NCBI RefSeq assembly: GCF_031458255.1 | Contig: NZ_JAVDYC010000001.1 | Coordinates: forward strand, 6,023,001-6,087,000 | DNA from: Catenuloplanes niger | GTDB lineage: Bacteria > Actinomycetota > Actinomycetes > Mycobacteriales > Micromonosporaceae | Reading direction: 5' to 3' | Length of the DNA stretch: 64,000 nucleotides | Program-made: the position numbers and the translations under genes | Notes under the pieces: generated by a model | The model's input: the letters and a program-made list of their open reading frames with translations, nothing else | Database searches by the model: none | What the model was told of the DNA's origin: nothing | In this document: one piece after another, positions 27,027 to 34,670 of the stretch | Layout: the number at the start of each line of letters is the position of its first letter | Numbering within the stretch: position 1 is the stretch's first letter

Positions 27027-27430
27027 GCCTTCGGCTCCAGGCGTACCGAGATGGAGTTGACGCAGTGGCGCGTGTTCTTCGCCGTGAAGCCCTCGCCGCG
27101 GAACACGTGACCCAGGTGTGAGCCGCAGTTCGCGCACTGGATCTCGGTGCGCAGCATGCCGAGCGACCGGTCCTCGATCTCCACGACCGTGCCCGGGATC
27201 GCGTCGTCGAAGGACGGCCAGCCGCAGTGGCTGTCGAACTTGGTGTCGCTGCTGAACAGCTCCGCACCGCAGGCGCGGCAGTGGTAGACGCCCTCGGTCT
27301 TGGTGTTGACGTACTCACCGGTCCAGGGCGCCTCGGTGCCGGCCTGCCGCAGGACCCGGAACTCCTGCGGGTTGAGGCGGACCCGCCATTCCTCCTCGGT
27401 GGTGGGCAGGGCGCTCTTGTCGATCGTCAT
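27023..27430 (-). CDS. msrB: Peptide-methionine (R)-S-oxide reductase
   Basis: A 135-residue MsrB that repairs methionine-R-sulfoxide in proteins. Zinc ligands are present as two C-x-x-C pairs (HCRACG and QCANCG). The catalytic Cys lies in NTRHCVNSISV near the C-terminus, and FDSHCGWPSF and GHVFRGEGF are family signatures. The gene is full length. It is convergent with the GGDEF-EAL gene, the two stop codons overlapping in a CTAG, so transcripts from each side run into the other. Confidence 0.96.
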   Translation of the reverse strand: MTIDKSALPTTEEEWRVRLNPQEFRVLRQAGTEAPWTGEYVNTKTEGVYHCRACGAELFSSDTKFDSHCGWPSFDDAIPGTVVEIEDRSLGMLRTEIQCANCGSHLGHVFRGEGFTAKNTRHCVNSISVRLEPKA

Positions 27431-27614
27431 GCCTCAACGGTACTTGCGGCCCGGTCGAGCGCCAGTGTCCTCGGACTCACCTGCCCCGTTAGGCGGGGAG
27501 TGCGGGTGTTGGTCCGCTTTGCCCCTGGGGGAGCGTAAGATCCAGGAACAAAACGGTCTTTAACTGTAAAAATCAACATGAGCCTCACCAACCACCCTTT
27601 GAGGAGAACACAGC
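27431..27614. promoter_or_regulatory. Divergent leader region between msrB and chaplin-like gene
   Basis: Contains a small hairpin (CCCCG-TTAGG-CGGGG, about 27485-27500) and, before the chaplin-like gene, a locally A+T-rich stretch (ACAAAACGGTCTTTAACTGT, about 27548-27567) likely to hold the promoter. GAGGAG at 27601-27606 is the ribosome site for GTG 27615. Confidence 0.5.
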
Positions 27615-28247
27615 GTGACGAGCATGAAGCGGCGCATCATCGCGGCGGCAACGCTGCCGGCCGCCGGATTCACCATGTTCGCGGCGGCGCTCGCGCTGAC
27701 CGCCCAACCGGCGAGCGCGGCACCGGACGACACCAACGGCATCGCGAACGGCGCCCAGGTGGGCCTCCCGATCAACGCGCCGATCACCGTCTGCGGCATC
27801 GCGGCCGGTGTCCTCGGCGACGCCACCGCACAGTGCGCCGCGCCGCGCGTCGCGCCCACCTCGGGCTACGGCGACGAGGGCCCGGACCGCGGCAAGCCGG
27901 GCTACGGCACGCCGTCGCCGGGCGGCCCGGGTGCGGAGACGCCGCCGGCCACCCCGGAGGTGCCGGAGACGCCGGAGGCCCCGGAGACGCCCGAGGTGCC
28001 GACGCCGACGCCGACCGGCTCCGTGCCGTCCGCCGGCCAGCAGGAGGTCCCGCCGAGCGGCGGCGTCTCCAACGGCTCGCCCGAGGCCCCGGTCCCGACC
28101 GGCGGCGTGCAGGGTGAGGAGGGCCAGGGCGAACTGCCGGTCACCGGTCTGCCGCTCGCCGGCCTGGTCGGCGCGGGCGCGCTGGTCACCGCCGGTGGCG
28201 CCGCGCTGCTCTACACCGGCCGCCACCGCCGCCGCTTCGAGAGCTGA
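27615..28247 (+). CDS. Chaplin-like surface protein with LPXTG-type sorting signal
   Basis: A 210-residue exported protein. The signal peptide ends about PASAA (residue ~37). It is followed by one chaplin-like segment (NGIANGAQVGLPINAPITVCG, seen as NGIANGAQVGLPINAP and ITVCGIAAGVLGDATAQC) with the paired Cys typical of chaplins, which coat aerial hyphae and spores. Then come a Pro/Glu/Thr-rich spacer (PETPEAPETPEVPTPTPTG), a sortase motif LPVTG, a hydrophobic segment and an Arg-rich tail (RHRRR). It is therefore predicted to be covalently anchored, like long chaplins, though with only one chaplin domain. GTG 27615 has GAGGAG 8 nt upstream. Confidence 0.85.
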   Translation: MTSMKRRIIAAATLPAAGFTMFAAALALTAQPASAAPDDTNGIANGAQVGLPINAPITVCGIAAGVLGDATAQCAAPRVAPTSGYGDEGPDRGKPGYGTPSPGGPGAETPPATPEVPETPEAPETPEVPTPTPTGSVPSAGQQEVPPSGGVSNGSPEAPVPTGGVQGEEGQGELPVTGLPLAGLVGAGALVTAGGAALLYTGRHRRRFES

Positions 28248-28256
28248 TCCGCTGTT

Positions 28257-28291
28257 GCCGTCCGGGGGCACCTCCGCGACCCCCGGACGGC
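28257..28291 (+). terminator. Hairpin after the chaplin-like gene
   Basis: A perfect 12-bp stem GCCGTCCGGGGG/CCCCCGGACGGC with an 11-nt loop, 9 bp after the stop and 14 bp before the next start. Confidence 0.75.
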
Positions 28292-28305
28292 GTAAGGTCG
28301 CGACC

Positions 28306-29325
28306 ATGGCGTCGAAAGCCGAGGAGATCGAGGTCGCCGGCCGAGCCGTGCGGCTGACCAGCCCCGACAAGGTCTACTTCCCGGACCGCGGATTCACCAA
28401 GCGGGACGTCTTCGAGTACTACCTCGCGGTCGGCGACGGCATGCTGCGCGCGTTGCGCGACCGGCCGACGACGCTGCAGCGCTTCCCCGACGGCATCGGC
28501 GGGGAGACGTTCTTCCAGAAGCGGGTGCCCACGCGCGGCGTACCGTTGTGGATCCAGACCGCGAAGATCACGTTCCCGAGCGGCCGCCCCGCCGACGAGC
28601 TCTGCCCCGCCGACCTGGCCCACGTGGCCTGGGCCGCGCAGATGGGCACGATCGTGTTCCACCCCTGGCCGGTCCGCGGCGCGCACGTGGACGCGCCCGA
28701 CGAGCTGCGCATCGACCTCGATCCGCAGCCCGGCACCGACTTCGCGGACGCGGTCGAGGTGGCCGGCACGGTGCGCGAGGTGCTCGCCGAGCTCGGCGCG
28801 ACCGGTTACCCGAAGACCTCCGGCGGCCGCGGCGTCCACGTCTACGTGCGCATCCAGCCGCGCTGGTCGTTCGTCGAGGTCCGGCGCGCCGCGATCGCGT
28901 TCGCCCGCGAGGTCGAGTCCCGCCGCCCCGACCTGGCCACCACGAACTGGTGGAAGGAGGAACGCGGCGAGCGGGTCTTCCTCGACTACAACCAGATGGC
29001 CCGCGACCGCACCATCGCCTGCGCCTACAGCCTCCGCGCCAACGCCCGCGCCACCGTCTCGACGCCGGTCACCTGGGCCGAGCTGCCCGACGTCGAACCC
29101 GACGACTTCGACCTCCGGACCGTCCCGCCCCGCTTCGCCGCGATCGGCGACCCCCACGCGACCATCGACGACGCCGCCTTCGACATCACCCCGCTGCTGG
29201 AGTGGGCCGCCCGCGACGACCGCGGCGACCTCCCCTACCCGCCGGAGTACCCGAAGATGCCCGGCGAGCCGATGCGCGTCCAGCCGTCCCGGGCCAGGAG
29301 CGCCCAGCAGGACGGCAAACCGTAG
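28306..29325 (+). CDS. ligD: Standalone LigD-type primase-polymerase domain protein
   Basis: A 339-residue AEP-superfamily polymerase like the POL domain of LigD, which fills ends during Ku-dependent non-homologous end joining. Motif I metal ligands lie in LRIDLDPQPG, followed by TSGGRGVHVYVRI and a later VFLDYNQMARDRTIA with the third carboxylate. LTSPDKVYFPDRGFTKRDVFEYY is the typical N-terminus (seen here as LTSPDKVYFPDRGFTK). No ligase or phosphoesterase domain is fused; a separate ATP-dependent ligase is at 35529-36602. The ATG has AAGG about 8 nt upstream. A dispersed repeat begins 17 bp after the stop. Confidence 0.92.
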   Translation: MASKAEEIEVAGRAVRLTSPDKVYFPDRGFTKRDVFEYYLAVGDGMLRALRDRPTTLQRFPDGIGGETFFQKRVPTRGVPLWIQTAKITFPSGRPADELCPADLAHVAWAAQMGTIVFHPWPVRGAHVDAPDELRIDLDPQPGTDFADAVEVAGTVREVLAELGATGYPKTSGGRGVHVYVRIQPRWSFVEVRRAAIAFAREVESRRPDLATTNWWKEERGERVFLDYNQMARDRTIACAYSLRANARATVSTPVTWAELPDVEPDDFDLRTVPPRFAAIGDPHATIDDAAFDITPLLEWAARDDRGDLPYPPEYPKMPGEPMRVQPSRARSAQQDGKP

Positions 29326-29341
29326 AACCAAGGGCTTCATC

Positions 29342-29389
29342 TTCCCGCTCCCGGCGTGGCCACTCCGGGCATGCTCCCGCGGGCAAACC
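29342..29389 (+). repeat. Dispersed intergenic repeat, copy C (core)
   Basis: TTCCCGCTCCCGGCGTGG, a spacer, then CGGGCATGCTCCCGCGGGC and AAACC. Similarity to copy B extends to about 29470. It starts 17 bp after the polymerase stop codon, in the same orientation. Confidence 0.8.
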
Positions 29390-29587
29390 CCGCGGCGGCC
29401 TCCGCCGCCGCTCGGCCGCCGCATCGGAGCCGGTCCCGGCCCGGTCACCGAAGAACGGCACGACCACACCTCCCCACCCGTCCCGCCGGCCACCGCCGTT
29501 GGCCACAGCCCGGCGAGCGAGAGGATCCAGAGACAAATTTCTGGGATACAATTCCTCGCACTTGGGATGCGTTGAGTAGGGGAGGGC

Positions 29588-29935
29588 ATGATGACGCTTG
29601 CACGGGTGGCCGCGCTTCTCGGCCTGGCCGGTGCAGTGGTGCACCTCGCGCTGACCGGAGCGCACGTGGCCCACGCGCCGCTGATCGCTCTCGGCCTGGT
29701 GGCGCTCGCGCTCGTCTGCGTGCCGTGCAGCGTCCGGCTCTGGCGCAGTCCGCACGACCGGAGTGCCTGGCGAGGTGCGCTGGTGGTGGCCGGCGTGATG
29801 GTGATGCTGCACCTCGCGATGCGCCCGGACGGCGCCATGCTCGCCGCGGTGCTGACCGTCGCCGCCCTTCAGGCCGCCGTCGGCCTGGCCGCCCTGCGCC
29901 GCTCCGCCCGACTGCCCGCCCCGGCCGACGCCTGA
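29588..29935 (+). CDS. Small hydrophobic membrane protein, unknown function
   Basis: A 115-residue protein with about four hydrophobic segments (ALLGLAGAVVHLAL, ALIALGLVALALVCV-like, ALVVAGVMVMLHLAM and MLAAVLTVAALQAAVGLAAL) and short polar connections. I recognise no family. GGGGAGG directly upstream supports ATG 29588, or the next codon (29591), as start. It is preceded by a less G+C-rich 60-bp leader likely to contain its promoter. Confidence 0.65.
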   Translation: MMTLARVAALLGLAGAVVHLALTGAHVAHAPLIALGLVALALVCVPCSVRLWRSPHDRSAWRGALVVAGVMVMLHLAMRPDGAMLAAVLTVAALQAAVGLAALRRSARLPAPADA

Positions 29936-30398
29936 CGCCCCGCCTTGGCGAGCCGGGCCCACGCAACCCGACAGGTCCACGCAACCCGTCCGGATTCGCG
30001 CAACGCCACCGACCCGCGCAACTCCGGCTGGCTGCGCGGCGCCACCGACCCGCGCAACTCCGGCTGGCTACGCGATGCCGCGGGCCCGCGCACATCAATA
30101 CCGCCGGCCCACGCAGCCAGCCTCGCCGGCCGGCGTCGGCCGCTGCTCCGATTTGCCGGCTGGGATGGTTCAGCGCCCTCCGGCTGGTCGGCGGCGGTGA
30201 TCACGGGCCGGTGCTCACGGCCAGCGGGGGTGGGACGGTTCGCGCCGTGAGGCCGGTCGATGGGCTGGATGGTTCGCGCCGCGACATCGGCCGGCGGGCG
30301 CGAGCGGTCAGTTAACCGGAGGGCTTGCGGCGCCTGTCGTGAAGTGACCGATTCGTTCCGGATGTGGAGCGGGCGAGTCGTCGTGCCCGGCTCCGTCG
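29936..30398. other. Gene-free region with a two-unit 36-bp repeat
   Basis: Two nearly identical 36-bp units (GACCCGCGCAACTCCGGCTG, about 30010-30081) with degenerate flanking units. No supported gene; overlapping frames translate to low-complexity repeats. Confidence 0.5.
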
Positions 30399-30740
30399 TC
30401 AGGGTCGGGCCGGGCGTGGGGTGTCACCGGCGACGAGGGTGCCAAAGCGGATCAGGGCGCGGCCGGTGGAGCGGCGAAGCGCGCGGCCGGCGGTGTGGCG
30501 AAGCGCGCGGCCGGCGGTGTGGCGAAGCGCGCGGCCGGCGGTGTGGCGAAGCGCGCGGTCGGCGGTGTGGCGAAGCGCGCGGCCGCCGATGTGACCGGGG
30601 GTGTCGCCGTGGAGGCCGGCGTGGTCGGAGCCGGTGCGCGGGCGACGTGCGGCGGTGGTCGCGAGATGGGTGTGGTGGGCCTCGGCCAGCAGTTCGGCTT
30701 GGCGGGCCTTCATCCAGAGTGCGGCGAGCGTGGAGTGCAT
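30399..30740 (-). CDS. Small protein with octapeptide-repeat tail, divergent from CGNR regulator
   Basis: A 113-residue basic protein of unknown function. The first ~35 residues (MHSTLAALWMKARQAELLAE, then AHHTHLATTAARRP) look like an ordinary amphipathic helical region. The C-terminus carries five or six RALRHTAG octapeptides encoded by 24-bp units. ATG 30740 has a strong ribosome site (GAAGGAG five nt upstream), the main reason to accept the gene. On the minus strand TTGACC and TACCGT spaced 17 bp lie about 60-90 bp upstream and overlap a 13-bp palindrome shared with the divergent CGNR gene. Confidence 0.6.
   Translation of the reverse strand: MHSTLAALWMKARQAELLAEAHHTHLATTAARRPRTGSDHAGLHGDTPGHIGGRALRHTADRALRHTAGRALRHTAGRALRHTAGRALRRSTGRALIRFGTLVAGDTPRPARP
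30476..30595 (-). repeat. 24-bp tandem array, five units
   Basis: Units starting GAAGCGCGCGGCCGGCGG at 30476, 30500, 30524, 30548 and 30572, nearly identical and exactly 24 bp. They encode octapeptides in the minus-strand gene; nearly identical copies suggest recent expansion. Confidence 0.9.
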
Positions 30741-30794
30741 GGCGGCTCCTTCGGCTACGGCAACCGGCTAAAGCGTTTTGGTGGTTGCAAGCCG

Positions 30795-30807
30795 ACGGTA
30801 GTACCGT
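30795..30807. promoter_or_regulatory. 13-bp palindrome in divergent promoter region
   Basis: ACGGTA-G-TACCGT, perfectly symmetrical, lies between the CGNR regulator gene and the small repeat-tailed gene. It overlaps the putative minus-strand -10 element, so it is a candidate operator for the CGNR protein. Confidence 0.5.
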
Positions 30808-30855
30808 GCATGTGACCGGTCAAACGCAATTGCCGGTGTTTCAGGATGGTGCGAG

Positions 30856-31587
30856 GTGGCCCCGGTGCGCGAGAAGATCCCGGACGGGTTGGCGCTGGTC
30901 GCCGCGTTCGCCAACACGGTCGACGTGGAGGCGGGCACGGACGAGCTGGCCGACGTCGACGGCCTGCGCCGATGGCTGGCCGCACACGGCCACGACGGCC
31001 CGGCCGGCGACGCGGAACTGGCCCACGTGCGTGACTTCCGCGCCGCGCTCCGCGACGAGATCGCGGCCCACCACGACCAGCCCGCCACCACCCCCCACCG
31101 CGAGACCGCCACCCGACACGCGGAGGCCGCCAGCCGACACGAGGCCGCCACCCAGCCCGGCGACGGCAAGGCTTCCCAGCCCGCCGCCCACCACGACGGC
31201 GCCGCGCCCGCCGCCCAGCGCGACGGCGCCGCGCCCGCCACCCAGCCCGGCGGTGACGTGCGGACGGGGGAGCAGGCCGGTGCGCGGGCGAGGCTGAACG
31301 CGCACGCCCGTGGCGTACCCGTGCGCGTCGCTCTTGATCTGGGCGGTGTCCGGCTGGAGGCCGCCGGTGCGTCCGGCGTGGAGTCGCTGCTCGGCGCGCT
31401 GCTGGCGGAGTTGCTCCTGGCCGAGCGGGACGGTGTGTGGCGGCGCCTGAAGATCTGTGACGCGGAGACCTGCCGCGAGGCGTTCTACGACTGGTCGAAG
31501 AACTCGTCACGGCGATGGTGCTCGATGGGCGTGTGCGGTAACCGCAGCAAGACCCGGGCGTACCGGGTTCGGCGCCGGGAAAGCTGA
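30856..31587 (+). CDS. CGNR zinc-finger (ABATE-domain) regulator with His/Ala-rich insertion
   Basis: A 243-residue protein of the actinobacterial ABATE/CGNR family, whose members are putative DNA-binding regulators. The N-terminus (LALVAAFANTVDVEAGTDEL) is the ABATE-type start. The C-terminus has the zinc-binding CGNR module: KICDAETCREAFYDWSKN, then RRWCSMGVCGNRSKTRAYR. Between them residues ~70-140 are a His/Ala/Pro-rich low-complexity insertion (for example AAHHDGAAPAAQRDGAAPA) absent from typical relatives, again with short in-frame repeats. The GTG 30856 start lacks a strong ribosome site. It may autoregulate through the adjacent palindrome. Confidence 0.85.
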   Translation: MAPVREKIPDGLALVAAFANTVDVEAGTDELADVDGLRRWLAAHGHDGPAGDAELAHVRDFRAALRDEIAAHHDQPATTPHRETATRHAEAASRHEAATQPGDGKASQPAAHHDGAAPAAQRDGAAPATQPGGDVRTGEQAGARARLNAHARGVPVRVALDLGGVRLEAAGASGVESLLGALLAELLLAERDGVWRRLKICDAETCREAFYDWSKNSSRRWCSMGVCGNRSKTRAYRVRRRES

Positions 31588-31622
31588 CCCGCGCACCCAC
31601 CCGGCGGCGTCAGGATGATCGG

Positions 31623-32066
31623 ATGCTGACGTTGTTGCTGGCGCCGTTCCGGCTGGTGTACCGCGGGCTCGTCTATCTCGCGAACTCGCCGCGCACGCTG
31701 ATGGGCTCCTACCTCGGGCTGATCGTCATCTGCGGCACGCTCTACAGCCACTTCGAGCGGGCGAGCGTCGGCGACTCGATCTGGTGGGCGGTGGTCACCG
31801 CGTCCACGGTCGGGTACGGCGACATCTCGCCCGAGTCGTGGCAGGCCCGGGCCATGGCCGCGCTGCTCATCTCGATCATGGTGCTGCTCGTCATCCCGCT
31901 GATCACCGCACACTTCGCCAGCAGGCTGATCGTCGACGCGGACGCGTTCCGGCACGAGGAGCAGGAAGAGATCAAGCAGAATCTGCGCGTGGTACGGGCG
32001 CTGCTCGAGGCCCGGCTCAACCGGCCGGACAGCGCAGATCCTTCGCCGGAACCGTCAGGTCGATGA
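31623..32066 (+). CDS. Two-TM potassium channel
   Basis: A 147-residue membrane protein with two transmembrane helices (LMGSYLGLIVICGTLYSHF and AMAALLISIMVLLVIPLIT) around a pore loop with the canonical K+ selectivity filter TASTVGYGD. A short charged C-terminal tail (HEEQEEIKQNLRVVRALLEA) could form a coiled coil for tetramer assembly. There is no RCK domain. ATG 31623 has AGGA 7 nt upstream. Its last 50 nt overlap the convergent peptidase gene, so the C-terminus and that gene's end are read from both strands. Confidence 0.93.
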   Translation: MLTLLLAPFRLVYRGLVYLANSPRTLMGSYLGLIVICGTLYSHFERASVGDSIWWAVVTASTVGYGDISPESWQARAMAALLISIMVLLVIPLITAHFASRLIVDADAFRHEEQEEIKQNLRVVRALLEARLNRPDSADPSPEPSGR

Positions 32067-33582
32067 GGTACCCGTCGACGGCCTGCGTGATGCAGCGCGT
32101 GTTCGGGTACGCCGTGTGGCCCTCGCCCTCCCAGGTCAGCACCTGCCCGGTGCCGAGCATGCCGGCCAGCACCGCGGTCTGCTCGTACGGCGTGGCCGGG
32201 TCGCCGACCGTGCCGACCACCACGATCGGCGGTGCGCCCCGCGCGGGCCCGGTCGGGTACGGGTCGCGTGCGCCCGGCCAGAACGCGCAGCCCAGCATGC
32301 CCATCGCCAGCGCCGGCCCGAACAGCGGGTACTTCTTCTCCCACTCCTGCTGCAGCGTGCGCACCTGTTCCGGGGTGACCTGCTCCTCGCTGTCCGCGCA
32401 GTTCACGGCCAGCAGCGCGTCGGCCTGGTTGTCGTACTCACCCTGGTCGGTGCGGCTGGTGTACGTGTCCGCCAGCTCGAACATCGGGTCCGGGTCGCCG
32501 TCGCGCAGTGCGCCGAGCGCCTTGCCGAGCTCGGGCCAGTACAGCTCGGTGTAGAGCGCGGCCACGGCCGAGTAGAAGATCCAGCCGGCCGTCGCCTCCC
32601 GGCCGTCCGCGCCGCGCAGCGGGGTCGCCCGGGCCTTGTCCAGCAGCTCGTTCAGCGTGGCGCGGGCGTCCGGCGCGACCGGGCACTGCGCGGCGGTGGC
32701 CCGGCACCAGGCGGCGAAGTTGTCGAACGCGCGCTCGAAGCCCTTGGCCTGCGATTCCGAGCCGGCCACCATGCCCTGCTGCGGGTCGACCGCGCCGTCC
32801 AGCACCATCGCGCGGATGTTCTGCGGGAACAGCTGGGCGTACGTGGCGCCGAGCAGCGTGCCGTACGAGTAGCCCAGGTAGGTCAGCTTCTCGTCGCCGA
32901 CCGCGGCCCGGATCGCGTCGATGTCCCGCGCGGCCTGCTCGGTGGAGAAGAGCGGCAGGTCCGCGCCGTACTTCGTGCCGCACTCCGCGCCGATCCGCTG
33001 GTTCAGCGCGACGATCTCGTCGAACTCGGCCTGTGTCTCCGGGTCGGGCTCGGAGCCGTAGCTGGCGTCCAGGTCCGCGTCCGAGATGCACTTGACCGGC
33101 GAGGACCGGGAGACGCCGCGCGGGTCGAAGCCGATCACGTCGAACCGTTCCAGGATCTCGGTCGGCAGCCCCTGCACCTGCGGGCCGAACGACAGGTACG
33201 CCGCGGTGTCGATGCCGGAGCCGCCCGGGCCGCCCGGGTTGATCAGCAGCGAGCCGATCCGGTCCTTCTGCTGGGTGGACCGCACCCGCATCAGCGCGAG
33301 CTCGAACGTCTGCCCGTTCGACGCGTCGTTCCAGTCCTTGGGTACCGGGATCGTGGCGCACTCGTACCGCATGCGCGGCGCCTTCTGCCCGTACAGCTGC
33401 TGCGGGATCTCGGCGCAGTTGCGCCAGGACAGGTTCGGTGCGCCGCCGCCCCCGGGCTGCTGCTCGCGCGCGCTGTTGTCCCCGCCCGGTGCGAAGACCG
33501 GCAGCGAGCAGCCGGACACCGCCAGCATCGTGGCGGCCAGCGCGGCCAGCGCGCGGTGAGGTGTGCGACGCACGGACGGCAT
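32017..33582 (-). CDS. Exported alpha/beta-hydrolase, tripeptidyl-aminopeptidase (TAP) family lipoprotein
   Basis: A 521-residue secreted serine peptidase of the actinomycete SlpD/SlpE/Tap type. The N-terminal signal ends in a lipobox (AVSGC, Cys ~26), so it is probably a lipoprotein. The alpha/beta-hydrolase core shows LLINPGGPGGSG (oxyanion hole), GFDPRGVSRSSP and the nucleophile elbow GYSYGT. The C-terminal TAP-like domain contributes the Asp/His (VGTVGDPATPYEQ and GEGHTAYPNTRC). The length fits. ATG-equivalent start 33582 is preceded by GAGAGGG. It is convergent with the K+ channel gene, overlapping by 50 nt. Confidence 0.93.
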   Translation of the reverse strand: MPSVRRTPHRALAALAATMLAVSGCSLPVFAPGGDNSAREQQPGGGGAPNLSWRNCAEIPQQLYGQKAPRMRYECATIPVPKDWNDASNGQTFELALMRVRSTQQKDRIGSLLINPGGPGGSGIDTAAYLSFGPQVQGLPTEILERFDVIGFDPRGVSRSSPVKCISDADLDASYGSEPDPETQAEFDEIVALNQRIGAECGTKYGADLPLFSTEQAARDIDAIRAAVGDEKLTYLGYSYGTLLGATYAQLFPQNIRAMVLDGAVDPQQGMVAGSESQAKGFERAFDNFAAWCRATAAQCPVAPDARATLNELLDKARATPLRGADGREATAGWIFYSAVAALYTELYWPELGKALGALRDGDPDPMFELADTYTSRTDQGEYDNQADALLAVNCADSEEQVTPEQVRTLQQEWEKKYPLFGPALAMGMLGCAFWPGARDPYPTGPARGAPPIVVVGTVGDPATPYEQTAVLAGMLGTGQVLTWEGEGHTAYPNTRCITQAVDGYLIDLTVPAKDLRCPAG

Positions 33583-33675
33583 CCCTCTCGTCGGGGCGGT
33601 TTGGTCGCCTCGAGGTTAGCCGGTCGTGCGGTCCCGGGACTGCCGTGACGGCCGTCACCAGGGATGATCTTAGGA

Positions 33676-34599
33676 ATGGGCGGGGTACTCAGCGGATTCG
33701 CCGCGATCTGGGTGATCGCCACGGTGGGTTACCTGCTCGCGCGCGGCCGGGTGCTCGGCGAGGCCGCGCCCGAGGTGCTGGGTCGGCTGGTCTTCTTCGT
33801 CGCCACCCCGGCGCTGCTGTTCGTCACGCTGAGTCGCACCAGCCTGGACCGGATCGTCACCGGTGCGCTGCTCGTCTTCGTGGTCGCGACGATCCTGGTC
33901 GCGCTGATCCACGCGCTGGTCGCGCGGCTGGTGTGGCGGCGGGGCGCGGGCCGGACCACGATCGGCGCGCTCGGCGCGTCCTATGTGAACGCGGCCAACC
34001 TGGGCCTGCCGATCGCGGCGTACGTGCTCGGCGACGTCTCCCTGGTCGTACCGGTGCTGCTGTTCCAGGTCCTGCTCGCGGCGCCGTTCGCGCTGACCGT
34101 GCTGGACCTGGCGAGCGGGCAGGGCCGGCCGTCGCTGCGATCGCTCGCGCTGTTGCCGGCCCGCAACCCGATCATGATCGCGTCCGTGGCCGGCATCGCG
34201 GTCGCGGCGTCCGGCTGGACCCCACCGGCGCTGCTGCTGGAGCCGTTCGAGCTGGTCGGTGCCGCGGCGGTGCCGGGCGCGCTGCTGGCGTTCGGCATGT
34301 CGGTGCCGGGCGCACGGCCGCTGCACCCGGGTCCGGAGGCACCCGACCGTTACCTCGCGGTGTCGCTGAAGGTGGTCGTCCAGCCGGCGCTGGCGTACCT
34401 GATCGGACGGTTCCTGTTCGGCCTGGACGACGCCGCGCTGTTCGCGGCCGTGGTGACGTCCGCGCTGCCCGCGGCGCAGAACGTGTTCGTCTTCGCGCTG
34501 CGCTACCGGGAGTCCGAGACGCTCGCGCGGGACGTGGTCATGCTGTCCACGCTCGCCTCCGCACTCACCATGATCGTTGCCGCGGTGTTCCTCGCATGA
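33676..34599 (+). CDS. AEC-family (auxin efflux carrier-like) transporter
   Basis: A ~307-residue polytopic membrane protein with ten predicted helices in two halves. Features of the AEC/malonate-transport family include LGRLVFFVATPALLF, GASYVNAANLGLPIAAYVLG (the conserved N-x-x-N-x-G-L-P) and the second-half TSALPAAQNVFVFA. The substrate is unknown; relatives export organic acids or auxin-like compounds. ATG 33676 is preferred over 33664 because the extra codons include a rare TTA Leu and AGGGATGA is then suitably placed. The stop overlaps an in-frame ATG of the following gene region. Confidence 0.9.
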   Translation: MGGVLSGFAAIWVIATVGYLLARGRVLGEAAPEVLGRLVFFVATPALLFVTLSRTSLDRIVTGALLVFVVATILVALIHALVARLVWRRGAGRTTIGALGASYVNAANLGLPIAAYVLGDVSLVVPVLLFQVLLAAPFALTVLDLASGQGRPSLRSLALLPARNPIMIASVAGIAVAASGWTPPALLLEPFELVGAAAVPGALLAFGMSVPGARPLHPGPEAPDRYLAVSLKVVVQPALAYLIGRFLFGLDDAALFAAVVTSALPAAQNVFVFALRYRESETLARDVVMLSTLASALTMIVAAVFLA

Positions 34600-34670
34600 C
34601 CGGCGACCACCACCACCCGCCGGTACGCCGCGCGGCCGGCCTTGACGGGGATCCGTACCGTCGAACCGCA

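Noticed and set aside
30795-30807. Palindrome as a transcription terminator
   Set aside because: Only 6-bp arms with a 1-nt centre, no T tract, and located in a divergent promoter region; an operator is more likely.
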